The notes under the pieces are model-generated. The model had not been told where the DNA came from. It did no database searches and saw only the letters and a program-made list of their open reading frames with translations. A program made the translations under genes and the position numbers. From assembly GCF_004115265.2 (NCBI RefSeq), contig NC_046300.1, positions 37,318,788 through 37,382,787 on the forward strand: a stretch of DNA of 64,000 nt, in the 5' to 3' direction. Positions 23,090 through 35,400 of this stretch are shown here, one piece after another. Position 1 is the stretch's first letter, and every line of letters starts with the position of its first letter. This DNA is from Rhinolophus ferrumequinum (Eukaryota > Chordata > Mammalia > Chiroptera > Rhinolophidae).

Positions 23090-23400
23090 TTTAAAAGACA
23101 CTTAAAAGATATAGCAATTCCTTTTAATGGACAAGACTAAACTCTAGTGTCTAGAATTGCACACAGATGAAAAACTATAAAGAAATACAAGAAAGTAAGC
23201 TATAAAAGACAGGATAATGGATACTCTTGGAGGAAGGGAGGGTGTTTAGATCAGGATGCGGCACATGGCGGGACCTCTAGGGTGAATGGCAATCTGAGTG
23301 GTAGCTATAGGGGTGTTCACCTTATAATGATTCCGTAACTACACATTTGTCTTGTGGGTGTTCTGATTCTGTGTTTTATTTTACTTTACAATTTTATTTT
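23090..23400 (+). mobile_element. Old LINE-1 3' UTR-like fragment
   Basis: It contains GGATACTCTTGGAGGAAGGG, CAATCTGAGTGGTAGCTATA and GGTGTTCACCTTATAATGAT, the order of old L1 3' ends. Boundaries are soft. Confidence 0.5.
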
Positions 23401-23559
23401 ATAAAAAGACCTAAAGATCCAGTGATTGGACTCCTCAATAGTAAGTCAGAGACTTACTCAAAAAACAAAGTTATAAATTCTCTATTACATAAAAACTCCT
23501 ATAAATCAGTAAGAAATAAAACTCCAATCTAGTAAAAAATTAGGCAAAAGCTATGACCA

Positions 23560-24290
23560 GGCAGTCCCCAGTAAAAGAAATACAAATAGATTTAAATATA
23601 TGAAGACATTCAGCCTTACATGTAAGACCATTAAAGCTGCACTTGTATACCATTTTTTATCTCTGCAATGAGTAAATGCCTGTAGAGGTTAATAATATAA
23701 GGTGTTAGGAAAAATGTGGAGAAATGATGACCTTCACACATTGCTAGGAGCATAAATTTGTACACCCTCAGTAGAGGACAGTTAAGCTATACTTATCGAA
23801 ATTATAAACCAATATACCCTGTGTCCAGCAATTCTATTACCAGGAATTTATCCTAGAGATATAGTTGCACATGAGCAAAATGAAATCTATTTTCACTGAT
23901 TTTATTTTCAAAGGAATAGAAACAACATAATGTCCATCAGAAGGGACCGGTTTAATAAGTTAAGATACACCCATATAATGGAATAATATGTATCCATTAA
24001 AAAGCAAGGAAGACTTTTATATATGCACATGGAATCATCTCCAAGATATGTTTTAAGTGAAAAAAAGCACAGTAAAGAAGAGAATGTATGCATTGCCCCA
24101 ATCTTTTTCAAAAGAGAGGCAAAAAGGACACAAATTCAACTGATAATGTTGGTTGCCTCTAGGGAGAGGAACTAAAGGACTGGGACAGAGATGGAAGAGA
24201 TTTTTCATTGCATGTACCTGTACCATTGGAATTGTGTACTGTGGGAATATATAAGCATTTCAGAGTGATAACATTTATAGAAAAACAATT
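23560..24290 (+). mobile_element. Old LINE-1 3' fragment
   Basis: It contains CACACATTGCTAGGAGCATA, CCAGCAATTCTATTACCAGG, ATAGAAACAACATAATGTCC and TGCACATGGAATCATCTCCA, an old L1 3' end order. The internal ORFs are remnants. Confidence 0.7.
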
Positions 24291-24599
24291 CAGTATCTCA
24301 ACAATGACTGATAAACCCAGGCTTATAATGAAAGTTCAGAAGTTTGATACAACTGAAGGATTCAGGAAATCACCAGGAATTTCCCACTGTCAATTCAATA
24401 ATTCGATACATAAAGAAGTCCAAAATAGACAAGGCAAAACAACTGAAATGCTTTGGAATCTTTTGATATGCTTCTCTAGCCTTTCCTCGCCGTATTTTAT
24501 ATATTAAAAATAAAGATAGTGATTACATTTTGCAATGTTCTTTCTTGTTACCATACTTTTATATACTTTTAAGAATTGATTTTGAATTTTCTTCATAGT

Positions 24600-25130
24600 T
24601 TTGCTACTATAATTTATATTAAAGTTTAACTTTCTAGATTTGTTAAATGACCAGACAGGAGTCAATGCTTTCTCCTAGGTGGTTTGGGATAATTGCTAGT
24701 TGTTGATTTGGCAAGCATTAACACCTTTACAATGTTAAGCTATCACATCCAGAATCATAAACTATTTCTCCATTTATTTAAATATTAAATTATTTCCTTT
24801 AAAGCAGTTTAAAATTTTTCTTTATTGAAGTCTTCTGCATTTTTTGATAAGTTAATTTCCAGAAATGTTTTCATTTTTGTTCTTGCTATGTTGTTCTCTA
24901 TAATTTTTTTTCCACTGGTTATTTACTGTTCTAGAAAAATGATTTTTAGTTCTTTTTGTATCTGGTAAACTTTTGTTGACCTTGTTTATTCGTATGAACC
25001 TTCTTATTTTGCTTTTCTCCTTTCTGTATAGATAATCTGCATATACATGTTCTGCAAATAATGAGGTTTCCTTTCCAACCATTGTATCTCTTATTTTATA
25101 GCTTTGACCAAGACCTCCAGTACTGTATTA
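24600..25130 (-). mobile_element. LINE-1 ORF2 fragment, reverse orientation
   Basis: AT-rich text such as GAAGTCTTCTGCATTTTTTG and GTTGTTCTCTATAATTTTTT, with CAAATAATGAGGTTTCCTTT, reads as the reverse complement of L1 ORF2. It is probably the same element as 26690-27570, split by later insertions. Confidence 0.6.
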
Positions 25131-25249
25131 AACAATATGTGTGAATCAAATGTCCCTTTGATTTGCTCTTATAGTAAGTACTATGTTCCTCTCATTTGTC
25201 AAACTGCTACAGTTGGAATTTCACAATTTTTGATGTGATTGTTTAATGA

Positions 25250-25380
25250 ATATTAATTTTCTTCACTGTACTATAATCTCCATGAAGGTAGGAATTATAC
25301 CTGGTACTTTCACCGTTGTATCCCTGGTATAGTGCCTAGGACCTATTCATCTCAAGTATTTCTTGAATGAATAAATGAGT
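25250..25380 (+). repeat. L2 3' end fragment
   Basis: It contains AATCTCCATGAAGGTAGGAA, GTATCCCTGGTATAGTGCCT and a terminal TTCTTGAATGAATAAATGAG, the L2 3' end. Confidence 0.8.
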
Positions 25381-26689
25381 GGCCTAAACTGATAATGAAG
25401 AATTAAAGAAAATTGTAACAGATGCGGGCTTTTCTTATCTTGCTTTTTCTTCCCCTATTCTAACTACAAGCTCATTAACACTCAGCATAGGTATCACTCA
25501 CGTATTTTGGTTGCAGACACCAAAACTCACATTGGCTAAATTAAGCAAGAGGGAAATTTATTGGAAGGAGATAAAGAGATTGGGATTTAGGGATTAGAAG
25601 ATAAAAGGAAGGTTGAAACACTAGGCTAAGAAAAAAGCAATTCTGAAGGTGTAGAATAGATAATAGAAACTACAAAATAATTTTGTCCAGGCACTGCTAC
25701 TAGAACTAATGAGCACCAACCATTTTTTTTTCATTTATAAATCATGAATTTTTATTTTTTACAGATGTGTTAACAATCTTTATCGTAAGTAGGAAAATTA
25801 TGACTGAGAACTATTTTATTTTCTTGGAACAGATAGGAGTAAATGTTTCTACCTGGTGCCATAGAAAACAGTACATATAAATAAAAAGGCAGTGTTTCTT
25901 TTTGTTTATATCATGTCACTTACTAGTAATTGTGTACGCATGTGAAAACTATTGGTTTGTAGAATATGTTAATTTTTCCTTATTATTTACTACCTTTCTT
26001 TATGTACTTATTTTACTGTATTCATTTCAGTTTTAATTTCCTTATGTTTTCCACCTAAACTGTCAGGTCATTTGAATATGTGACAAGAAAAAAGTTCTGA
26101 GATGTTCTACATTAAAATTATAGCTGCCTGTGAGAGAGACACAGAACAGTTAGCCTGTAAAAAAACAGTTAGCTGTAGACCAGCTCTCTCAAAAAACTGC
26201 TCACATTCATGTATATCTGTTGGAATTTAGGATTAATCTCCGGGTGGCTATTTCCAGGATTACCCAAAAGAGAATAGCCAAGCACCATAGAACCCCTGGA
26301 ACCTTTCTCATTTGCATGTGTATTTTCCAATCTGCTGCTCACAGCTAATCCACAGGAGCTGGTACTTCTGCCTTATGGACCCTGGTGTTCCTATCCCAGA
26401 ACTATCCCCGCTTCACCTCTCCCATCGCCTTTGTCGATAGCTAATGCAATCTTTCTCCCCCTTACTTGAGTATAAAAACATTTGCAAAACTCTGGATTGA
26501 CAGACATGTCTTTCCTACTTAGCCATGCTGCTGCTGGAGGTTTAGACTCTAAAAGGGACCAAAACTTTTGCCTTTCAGGATTTTGTTCAAATTTTAATAC
26601 TCAAATGCATTTTACTCCTTTTGCATTTCTGACTCCTCCTTGGTTTTTTTTCTTGTGTTGTCTAATTGTTTTGTTCTTTCCACCAATAC
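25381..26689. other. Non-coding stretch separating two L1 pieces
   Basis: No gene was recognised. The part at 25500-25730 (TTGGTTGCAGACACCAAAAC, GCAAGAGGGAAATTTATTGG) resembles an interspersed repeat I could not name. The rest is AT-rich. Confidence 0.35.
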
Positions 26690-27570
26690 AAGGTTAAAAT
26701 GTAATGGAGGTAATGGGTAACCTTGTCTTGTTCCTCGACTTGGACAGGAATGCTTATAGTGCTTCCCTGTTCAACAAGATACTAGATTGTACTATTTTTT
26801 TAAAAAAATCAAAAATGACCCTTGTATTTTGCCCTTTCATCATCCATGGAGATAATTATGTTTGTCCTTAGATCTATTAATACGTGAATTATATGGTTCC
26901 TAATATTGAATTGCCTTTGTATCATGCTATATTATCTGAAAAATGTGCTATAGATTGTTTGCTAATATTTTATTTAAGACTTTTGCATCAATATTGATAT
27001 GTGAGTGGCTTGTGGTTTTTTTGTGTGCAATCATTCTCAGATTCAGGTATCAGCTATACTTGCTTCATAAAAACTGTAAACTTGCCTTCATTTTCTATAT
27101 TTTGGAACTGTTTACATAACATTAAAGATTATCTGACTTTTAAAAGGTTTGTTAGTGTCTTCCTGAAATCATCGGGGCCAAGTGTTTTTTTGCACTTGGG
27201 AATAAGGGAATAAGTGGTTTTTTAGCACTTGGGAAAAGGAATAAGCCTTTCATAACTTTCTGTCCTTTCTGTGGAAACTTTTTTTCACTTTCCGTCTCTA
27301 CTTAAGATGAATTTCAGGAAATTCTATTTTCCGAGGAAATTAAACATCCATTTATCAAATTTATTATACCAAGTTATACAGAGTAATCTTATGTTTATTT
27401 GAATGTCCTGTTTCAGTGGCTATTTCTCTCATTTATTTATTTTTTGGTATTTGTGCTTTCTTTTTTGATTGGGTAAGCTAGAGGGTTGTCTTTTTTTTTA
27501 AGAACCACCATTTATTAACTAGTACTTATATCTAATTACTTTCTCTTTTTATCTTTATTAAGAATTTCTG
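26690..27570 (-). mobile_element. LINE-1 ORF2 fragment, reverse orientation
   Basis: TGGAGGTAATGGGTAACCTT, AACAAGATACTAGATTGTAC, TTTGCTAATATTTTATTTAA and ATCGGGGCCAAGTGTTTTTT follow the reverse complement of L1 ORF2 around the reverse transcriptase. The short direct duplication near 27180-27245 (a GCACTTGGGAA unit twice) is local. Confidence 0.7.
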
Positions 27571-28400
27571 GGGAAAAAACAAAATGTCAGAATTTGTGGG
27601 ATTCAATTAAATCAGTAATGGGGACATTCATAGTTTTTAAATACTTCATGTAAATAATGAGAATTACAAGAACTGAATTAAGTATTCAACTCAAAAAAAG
27701 AAAGTGAACCAAAAATGGAAGGCAATAAATATAGAAAACCCCAAGTCCTAGACCTTTCTCAAGTCACATGCTGCCGAGATGGAAGCTAACTGTCACATCA
27801 TTCTAGATTCCCTTCTGGATTTGCACTGCTATAGGATGATGAGATCCTGGAACAGTCTTTGGATTCCATGGCTCCTGATTCAAAATGAAGGGCAACAATC
27901 TCCTCAGGTGGCCCGGGCATTTAAACCAGAGACAGGACAAAGGTGTGTTTTCCCACAAGGCTCTTTAAAAATACTTCAATACTAGCAATCCATTACGCAG
28001 CATGAAGGGCAACATTTGTGCAACTCAGTCCCTAGTAATTAATTAGTAATTAATAATTAGTAATTAATACTAAGCTGAACTATCCCCAAAATGACCTATA
28101 TATTGAAAACTATACATAGTAACTATGGTCACATTAAAATTAAGCCTAAAGCTAAAATACAATATGCAAAAGTCAACAGTTATATTAATCTCAGCAATTC
28201 AGTGCAAAATTTTGTTTACCAATTTTAGTATTTAAAGCAATTTATTTCCTGAAATCTTATCTACCATTTTCAATTTCAATTATATTTGACAGACATTAAG
28301 AGCTGAGCTGTTACAAATTTGTTTCATTTGTAACAAATGAAAAGCAAGCATACATAATTATATATACAATAATGGCTTAACTTTGTAAAACAAAATGTAA
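27571..28400. other. Non-coding stretch downstream of DBR1
   Basis: AT-rich. A cluster of TAATTA cores from about 28027 to 28071 is the only local pattern. A second possible minus-strand AATAAA is at 28241-28246. Confidence 0.4.
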
Positions 28401-28411
28401 ATATGCCGTAT

Positions 28412-28417
28412 TTTATT
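28412..28417 (-). promoter_or_regulatory. DBR1: Candidate DBR1 polyadenylation signal
   Basis: AATAAA on the minus strand about 360 bases beyond the DBR1 stop codon. A second AATAAA lies at 28241-28246. Which one is used cannot be told from sequence alone. Confidence 0.45.
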
Positions 28418-28778
28418 CACCAAAGTATTTATAGTGGTAGTAATTCATGGAAGGCAAAAATCCCTCTTACTCATCTTTATAGTGCCATTTGATAGAAGAG
28501 CGCCTGGTACAAAGTAGGTGTTCAATGCATTTTTGCTGCAAAAATTAAAGTAACATCTGTCTTCAAAAAAAAGGGTTCTCAATCAAGTAAATACATGAAA
28601 TTTTAATGTTTGTATCTGAAACATACAAAGGCATAAAGGCAAAGTCAATAATACCTAACTAAAATTCTCTACGTAAGTTCATTATTACAAAGTTAAGTCT
28701 TGAGTAAAAAAATCCAACTTTAAAAATATGGTCTTAAAAATCACGTATCTACATATATACTAAGACAAGTCAATTGTT

Positions 28779-29472
28779 TTATGCTGCACCATCATCATCC
28801 ACTGCGGCATAAATGGCTTGATTCCTCCGCTTAATTTTCTTTCTTTGTTCAGGTTCATGTTCATCACTCAGCCTCTTCAGTGGCACTTCGGTTAAGTCTT
28901 TCCCATCTCCCGACTCCACAGCCTCACCAGGGCTCCCCTCTCTGCCAACTGGCGAACCCAGAGTGTCATCAGAAGATACAAACATGGAACCTGGCAGGAT
29001 CCTGACATCAGAGAAGCTTGCAGAAAAGTCAGAAGCTTGATCAGAAGAAGGTTCTACAGATGGTGTATTCATGTCACTATGTGTACTTACAAAACTATCA
29101 TCCTCTTCCTCTTCTTCATCTAACATGATTTCATCTGGATTAACAGAGGACAGGGCAGATGTGTCTGTGTTACATTCACTTGGATCTTCTCCAGAGTCAT
29201 TGCTCTCCCCTTCCTCCTGTTCTTCATATTCACCACACAAGTGATGTTCTTCCTTGGTCTTCTGAAGACTGACATTAATGTCTGTGATGCCAAGTTTGGC
29301 ACAAAATTCAGTCGTCTGAGGATTGATCCTATGAACCAACTGCATTTGTGTCTGTGGCTTGCTTGGGTCATAACAAGCCGTCGTCACGCTAAAGTTACAT
29401 GGAACTTTGAGGTCATGATTCAATTTTTCCAATACTTCATTCATAGCTTCTTCTGTTGCACTATAATCCCAC
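28779..29472 (-). CDS. DBR1: DBR1 coding exon 8 (last)
   Basis: 694 bases after TTTATAG, completing Arg314 and running from [10 protein letters not shown] to the TAA stop. It carries the acidic and basic C-terminal tail. Confidence 0.97.
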
Positions 29473-32400
29473 CTATAAAAGTCCAAAACAATAGCCTTTT
29501 ATATTTTATCAGCCTCAGCTACTAAATGATGAAATCTAACTAAGGACTTCAGGTGCAAGGATAAAAAATAAACCATTTCTCAAAATGCCATTCAGTAAAA
29601 TTATAGTTAATTTAGCAAAAGAGCATTTTGAAATAAAAACAATTCTTAGAAAAAGGAGTCCTTAACTCACACCCTAAAGCGAGTATAAATTATTTTAATG
29701 TGTGAACCAAATCTCTACCATATTATAGCTTTGTGCATACTTAATCACTTACACACTTAATTTGGGTTGATGCTCAACCGTCCACTTTCTTATAAACCTT
29801 GAATTGTTCTTACATTCATTTAACAGTAATTCTCTTAATCAAAAGGGGGGAAAAAAGGGTGGTTGGCGGCACAAAAACTACGCATGCAATGGGAGGGCAA
29901 GTCCTAAATAAAGTCAGACTTACCTTGTATGCAGGCCATTATTTTCAGGCATATTCCATAGGCGCGCAGTCACATTAATGAGATTGTTAGTAGCCCTGAG
30001 AATGGCGAGCCATTCATTATCATACTCTAAGTAATCAGGAGCACTGGAATCATGATCTATTTCTAATACCTATGGGAAGAAATTGGCAATTTTAAGAAAT
30101 ACATACCTATTTTTATTATTCTAAGGATTTCAATAAAACAATAAAATTGTTTAAAAATTTAATTTAGTAGCCTAAAAATATTAACATAAACATTTCCAAA
30201 GAATTCTCAGAATACATAAGTTACAAAAAGCACAAATTAATAATGTAGGAAAGGAAAATTAATTTATTTTTTTAATCATTGGAAAAGTAAAACTATATTG
30301 TAAAGTTATTTCATTTTCTTTTTACCTGAAGAAAGTCTCTGTGTGGTAAGCATTTGTCCAAGGCTAAAAATTTGGTTGCTTTGGCAGTCTGTTCTTTATC
30401 CGTGGCCTAGACAATATGAACCATAATTTAAGGAAGAATGTTAAAACATCATAGGTAATTCATGCATTGATAGGATGAAAATAATCTTTGTTACACATAC
30501 CCCTAAGTTGTGTGTCAAAGGAACAACTGTTACTTTTCCAAAGCAAGTTAGTTCGTTCTATATCCACTTGTACAACAATGGGCACTTAAAACTCTAGGCT
30601 TCAGTTTCCTTACAAAACACAAAACAGAAACTAATGATGACAATGATGTTAAATCAAAACATCTAACACAAGGATTAAAGATAACAGAAGGGCTTAAAAG
30701 TAAATTGGCAGATACAATTTTTTGAAGCAATCATAGAAAAAAACTCATCATTACCTTGGCTTAGGCAAAGATTTCTTAGACTCAAACATCCAAAGTAGAT
30801 GCGATATATTCAAAGAATGAAATACTATTCAACAATAAGAAATGGATGAAATACTAGTACATGCTACAACATAAATGAAACTCAAAAACAAGCAAAAAAT
30901 GAAACCAGATGCCAAAGACTATATATTTTATGGTTACATTTACATGAAAGGTTCAGAAAGGGCAAATCCATAGACACAAAGCAGATTAGTGGTTGCCTGG
31001 GGCTGAGGGTGAGAACAAGGATTGACAGCAAACAGACACAAGCATCTTTCGGAGTGATGGAAATATTCTAAAATGGGATTATGTGATATTTGTACTAAAA
31101 AAATAATCACTGAATTATACACTTAAATGAATTTTATGGAAGTTATATACCAATAAAGCTATTTTGAGACAAGTGAATTGTCAGAAAGAAACATGGTGGG
31201 GCGGGAGGGGTCAAAAGCATGAAGGTCAGTAAAAAAGTGACTCCCTAAAAACAGTGAGGCAAATGGAGGTAAAGACAAGGAAGCAAGCTATGGGACGTCC
31301 TGCTAAGGACCAGGTATCAAGTCAGTGCTGATGAGGGACTGAGAGAGGTGAAGGCACAGAGATTACAGGCCGATATTGGCAGCTGCGCAATTCTGAAGAA
31401 AGGTGATTTTTGGTGTTGGAAAAGGGGTAGAAAGAGAAGAGTGGCCAAGTCAGAGGAGGTTGAAGAACCAAGAAAAAGGGATCAAATATGTCATTAATGC
31501 AGAGATAAAAGTCTCTGAGGTTGACAACAGAAGATGGAATGGGGGAAAAGTAGCAAATCAGATACTTCAATAAAAATCCAAGAGCGTCAGGAGCCTTAAG
31601 AGACAGAAGAGAATAACACGGATGTCGAAAAGGTGACCGATATAAATAGATGACTTGGATTTTGGTACTGGCCCAAAGGAAAATGAAAGGAGTAAGCTTG
31701 CCTCCTTCTCCCAGTGAATCTGAGAATAAGTCCACTCTAGAATGGGCCTACAGGAATGTTTCCAGAGAGAACCTTACAAACAGTGTTTGAGGAACACCGT
31801 TAAAGTGTACCTCTACCACAGAAAAGTGTCCTGTCAAGTAAGTTCGGGAAGCACTGCACACCAAATGCCACTTTTGGATAAAGGCCACACCCATCAGTAC
31901 ATTAAAGACTCAGAAATTCTACAGAAGCTTCTGAGAAAAAACAAACTCTGTTAACCCAGCATTTTCTAAACATTTTCCCTTCGAAATTCTTTATGGGAAA
32001 AGTCAGAGTTCTGTCAGAATTGGAGGTGAAAGAAAGAACCGCATATTTCCGTAAGAGCCTAATTATAAGTATATTATTCTCTACCTCCCATCAAGCACCA
32101 TGATCCATACAGTTAACCCAAGAAAAACTCTGGGAGTCATCCTAGATTCTCTCCTCCCTCTGTCACCAAATCCTGATGATTCTAGAATCTCTCTAGACCC
32201 TGCTTCACTGTGTTACCTCTTCTCCTTAAGTTAGAACCTCATCTGTTGCTTAAAGAGCTTCCTCTGCTTCCTATTTTACGTTACTTCAATCCATATGTAA
32301 TACTGCTGCCAAACTAATCTTTCTAAAATGACAATCTGATTTCATCATGCCCCAACTTTCCCCTTTACCTTCTAGTAGAAACCCAAACTCCAGAGCACGG

Positions 32401-35400
32401 CCCAGAAGGCAGTTAGGGTCTCGTTCCATCCAGCTTCCTCTCTCGCCATGTCTCAGCCACTGGAACTATTAGGTTGGTGCAAAAGTAACTGCAGTTTAAA
32501 AGGTTAAAAATAATTGCAAAAACCGCAATTACTTTTGCACCAACCTAATATAATAGCTGCGGTTCCCCCAAGGCACCATGTTCCCAGACCCCTAACCTTT
32601 GCACACACTGGTCCCTCTTCCTAGATTACCCTTATAATCTGCTTCTTCCTGGCACCAACAATCCCTTTGGAAAAGCTTCTCTACCGCTTCATCTCTCTGT
32701 CCACATCCCCATTTCACCATAGTCTAGGTCCCATGCTCCCACAGTACCCTCACACATTTTGTCACAAATTTGTTCCACTATTTTACCATTGCTTGTTTGT
32801 CTCTTCCCCTCACTGGATACTGAGTTACTCATAAAAGGAAAGTTATCTTTCATTTATTTCTCTAACTTTAAAACTGTGCATAGCCCATAGATGTTCGATA
32901 AGTGTTTGTCAAGTGAAAGACTAAATACTGTGTTCTCTACCTGATGCTGCATCAAGGCTGCAAACTTCACGTGGAGGTGTGCGGAGAACCAGTACGTAGG
33001 TTTTAAGTGCTCTAAAAGCTCCGAGGCGGCAGGACTTCCTAAGGTGTTGTTTTCCACTTCTTGTCGGAAAAAAGACTTAGTCTTAAGAAGCTGCTTCTTA
33101 TTTCCATAATGATATATACTTCTTGGCCAATCATGAGATAAGAATATGTCCATAGGCTGCTTCAGCTTTAACAGAAAAAGAAAACTCTTAAAAACAGATT
33201 AACCACAAGCAAATCTGGTCTCCCTTCCCTCCACCACCATCCAAACATGTACCCACTTAGGTCTCTGAATTTCCGTGTAATTCATCCTGAGGATACTTTC
33301 TTATTTATTAAGGAAGTCACAGAAATACTGAGCTGTTCATTCATGGAGGTAAAAAGAAACAGCTTTCTTTCAGCCTCACAAGTCACCCTTATTTTCCGGG
33401 AGGGCAGGTCAACAAGACACACTTTGATTAGACTGCCATTCAGCTATGGTCTTTAGCAGTGGATTTCTGAAATACATAACCATTGTTCCTTTGCCTTTTC
33501 GGTAAAGAAACTACTGCTTAACTGGAAAGTAGATGAAACTAGGTATTTTGTTTGAGAACCCATTAAAAGATCCAGAGACACCAGATTTCATGAGACCTCT
33601 AATGTAAATGATACCCCACCTTTTTCTCCTAATGGACTCACATAGCACCCACCAAAAAAACTATTCACTGAGTAAGTTACATTTGAGGTATTAAGGTAGC
33701 TGGTGTCTTCATGGGGGGGATAAAAAATATACTCCATACTTTACTCATCCCCAGCATCTTCAAGTAATCTGAAATGAAACAAATAAGACTTGGAAAACTA
33801 AATTAAAATGATGTAAGTGTCTGAGAAAATACAAAATATAAGAAACAGATGACTAACCACTGAATAAGTGGTATGGGTAAGAAGTGCAATGAAAATTCAG
33901 AGAAGGCTGATGACCTTAAACTAGAACACTAGCCGGGAAGTGGTATCAAAGTTGGGTCTTCGAAGACTGGTAGGATTTAGACGAGTGAAAGGGAAAAAGC
34001 TCTCAGAGTAAGGAATTGTTGTGAATAGGCAATAAAGAAATGCCCACGAGAATCCTGCTCCCGGAGGCTGTATGGTCTGATGGGAAGGGCCTAAGTCCAC
34101 TCAGGCAGGCGCTACCACTTAACTACTTGGCAAGTCTTGGGCACCTTACTTACCTACCTGAGCCTTGGCCTCTCATTCTTAACGTGACAAAGTTAGAGTA
34201 ACACCTGCCTCACAGAATTTGAGTGGTGGTGATATGAAACGTGTGAAAACTGCTTAGCCTGGTGTCTTTTAATGGGTTCTCAAACAAAACACCTACTTTC
34301 ATCTACTTTCCAGTTAAGCCAGTGTTTCAACACCACCTTCATGATTTTCCCATTATCTTCTGTCATCTTTACTGCTATTTATTTTCTCCTTAATACCATT
34401 ATTTAAAATAAAATATTTTAATATTTTTCTTTTTTGTTTGTTTGTTTATAAATTTTACTGGGGAATATTAGGGAACAGTGTTTCTCCAGGGCCCATCAGC
34501 TGCAAGTAGTTTTCCTTCAATCTAGCTGTGGAGGGCACAGCTCAGCTCCACATCCAGTTGCCATTTTCAATCTTTAGGTGCAGGGGGGCACAGCCCACCA
34601 TCCCATGCGGGAATTGAACCAGCAACCTTGTTGTTAAGAGCTCGTGCTCTAACCAACTGAGCCAGCTGGCCACCCAATATTGTCTTTAAAGTATCACTTT
34701 ATTCCAATACATATTCATTAGCCTTACCCTAAGTAATAATATCTGAAATCAGGGATTAAATGTTTTATTACTTACTAAAATAAATTTATGACCATAAAAT
34801 AATTTAAATGTTCATCTATGAACCTCCCAAAACCAACTCGAGATCCTACTTTTCTTGGAAGTAGTATACCAAAATGATCAAAATATGTTTTGGTACAGAA
34901 TTACTTTAAGTCTGCTGTAATGTACTTTTGACATACCTGTTTTAATTTATACACTTCAATGCTTCTCACATGGTATATACTCCTTACTGTAGCTGAATTA
35001 TAAGGGGGGCACTCAAAATGACCTTAAATTGAAGAAGAGAAATAAGCTGTATTCAATACCTTTAAATACTGCAAATATAAATACATACAAGTATACACAG
35101 TTCCCCAAAACTTTGTCATCAACGCTTTTGATTCTTAAAAGTTTAATAAAAAATACTGCTCTTAATATGCTGGTATTTTCCGCTAGTAAGTGGTCTCAAA
35201 CGATACATGTAAATAATCAGGTGCTTGTGATTTTAAAAATTAAATTACATTTAATTTTAGAGCACATTGTTTATTAGCATAGTTTAAAGTTTAAAAGATA
35301 TCATCAGAAAGGCATAGAGTAAAAAGTGGATGCCTAGGGCTGGGTGGGAGCAGGAGTTAACCGCAAATAGGCACAAAACTTTTAAAGATATAAATGTTCT

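Noticed and set aside
32854-32940. Extension of the DBR1 exon 5 frame past CAG
   Set aside because: The homology stops exactly at CAG|GTAGAG and resumes in exon 6. The extension is intron and L2 sequence.
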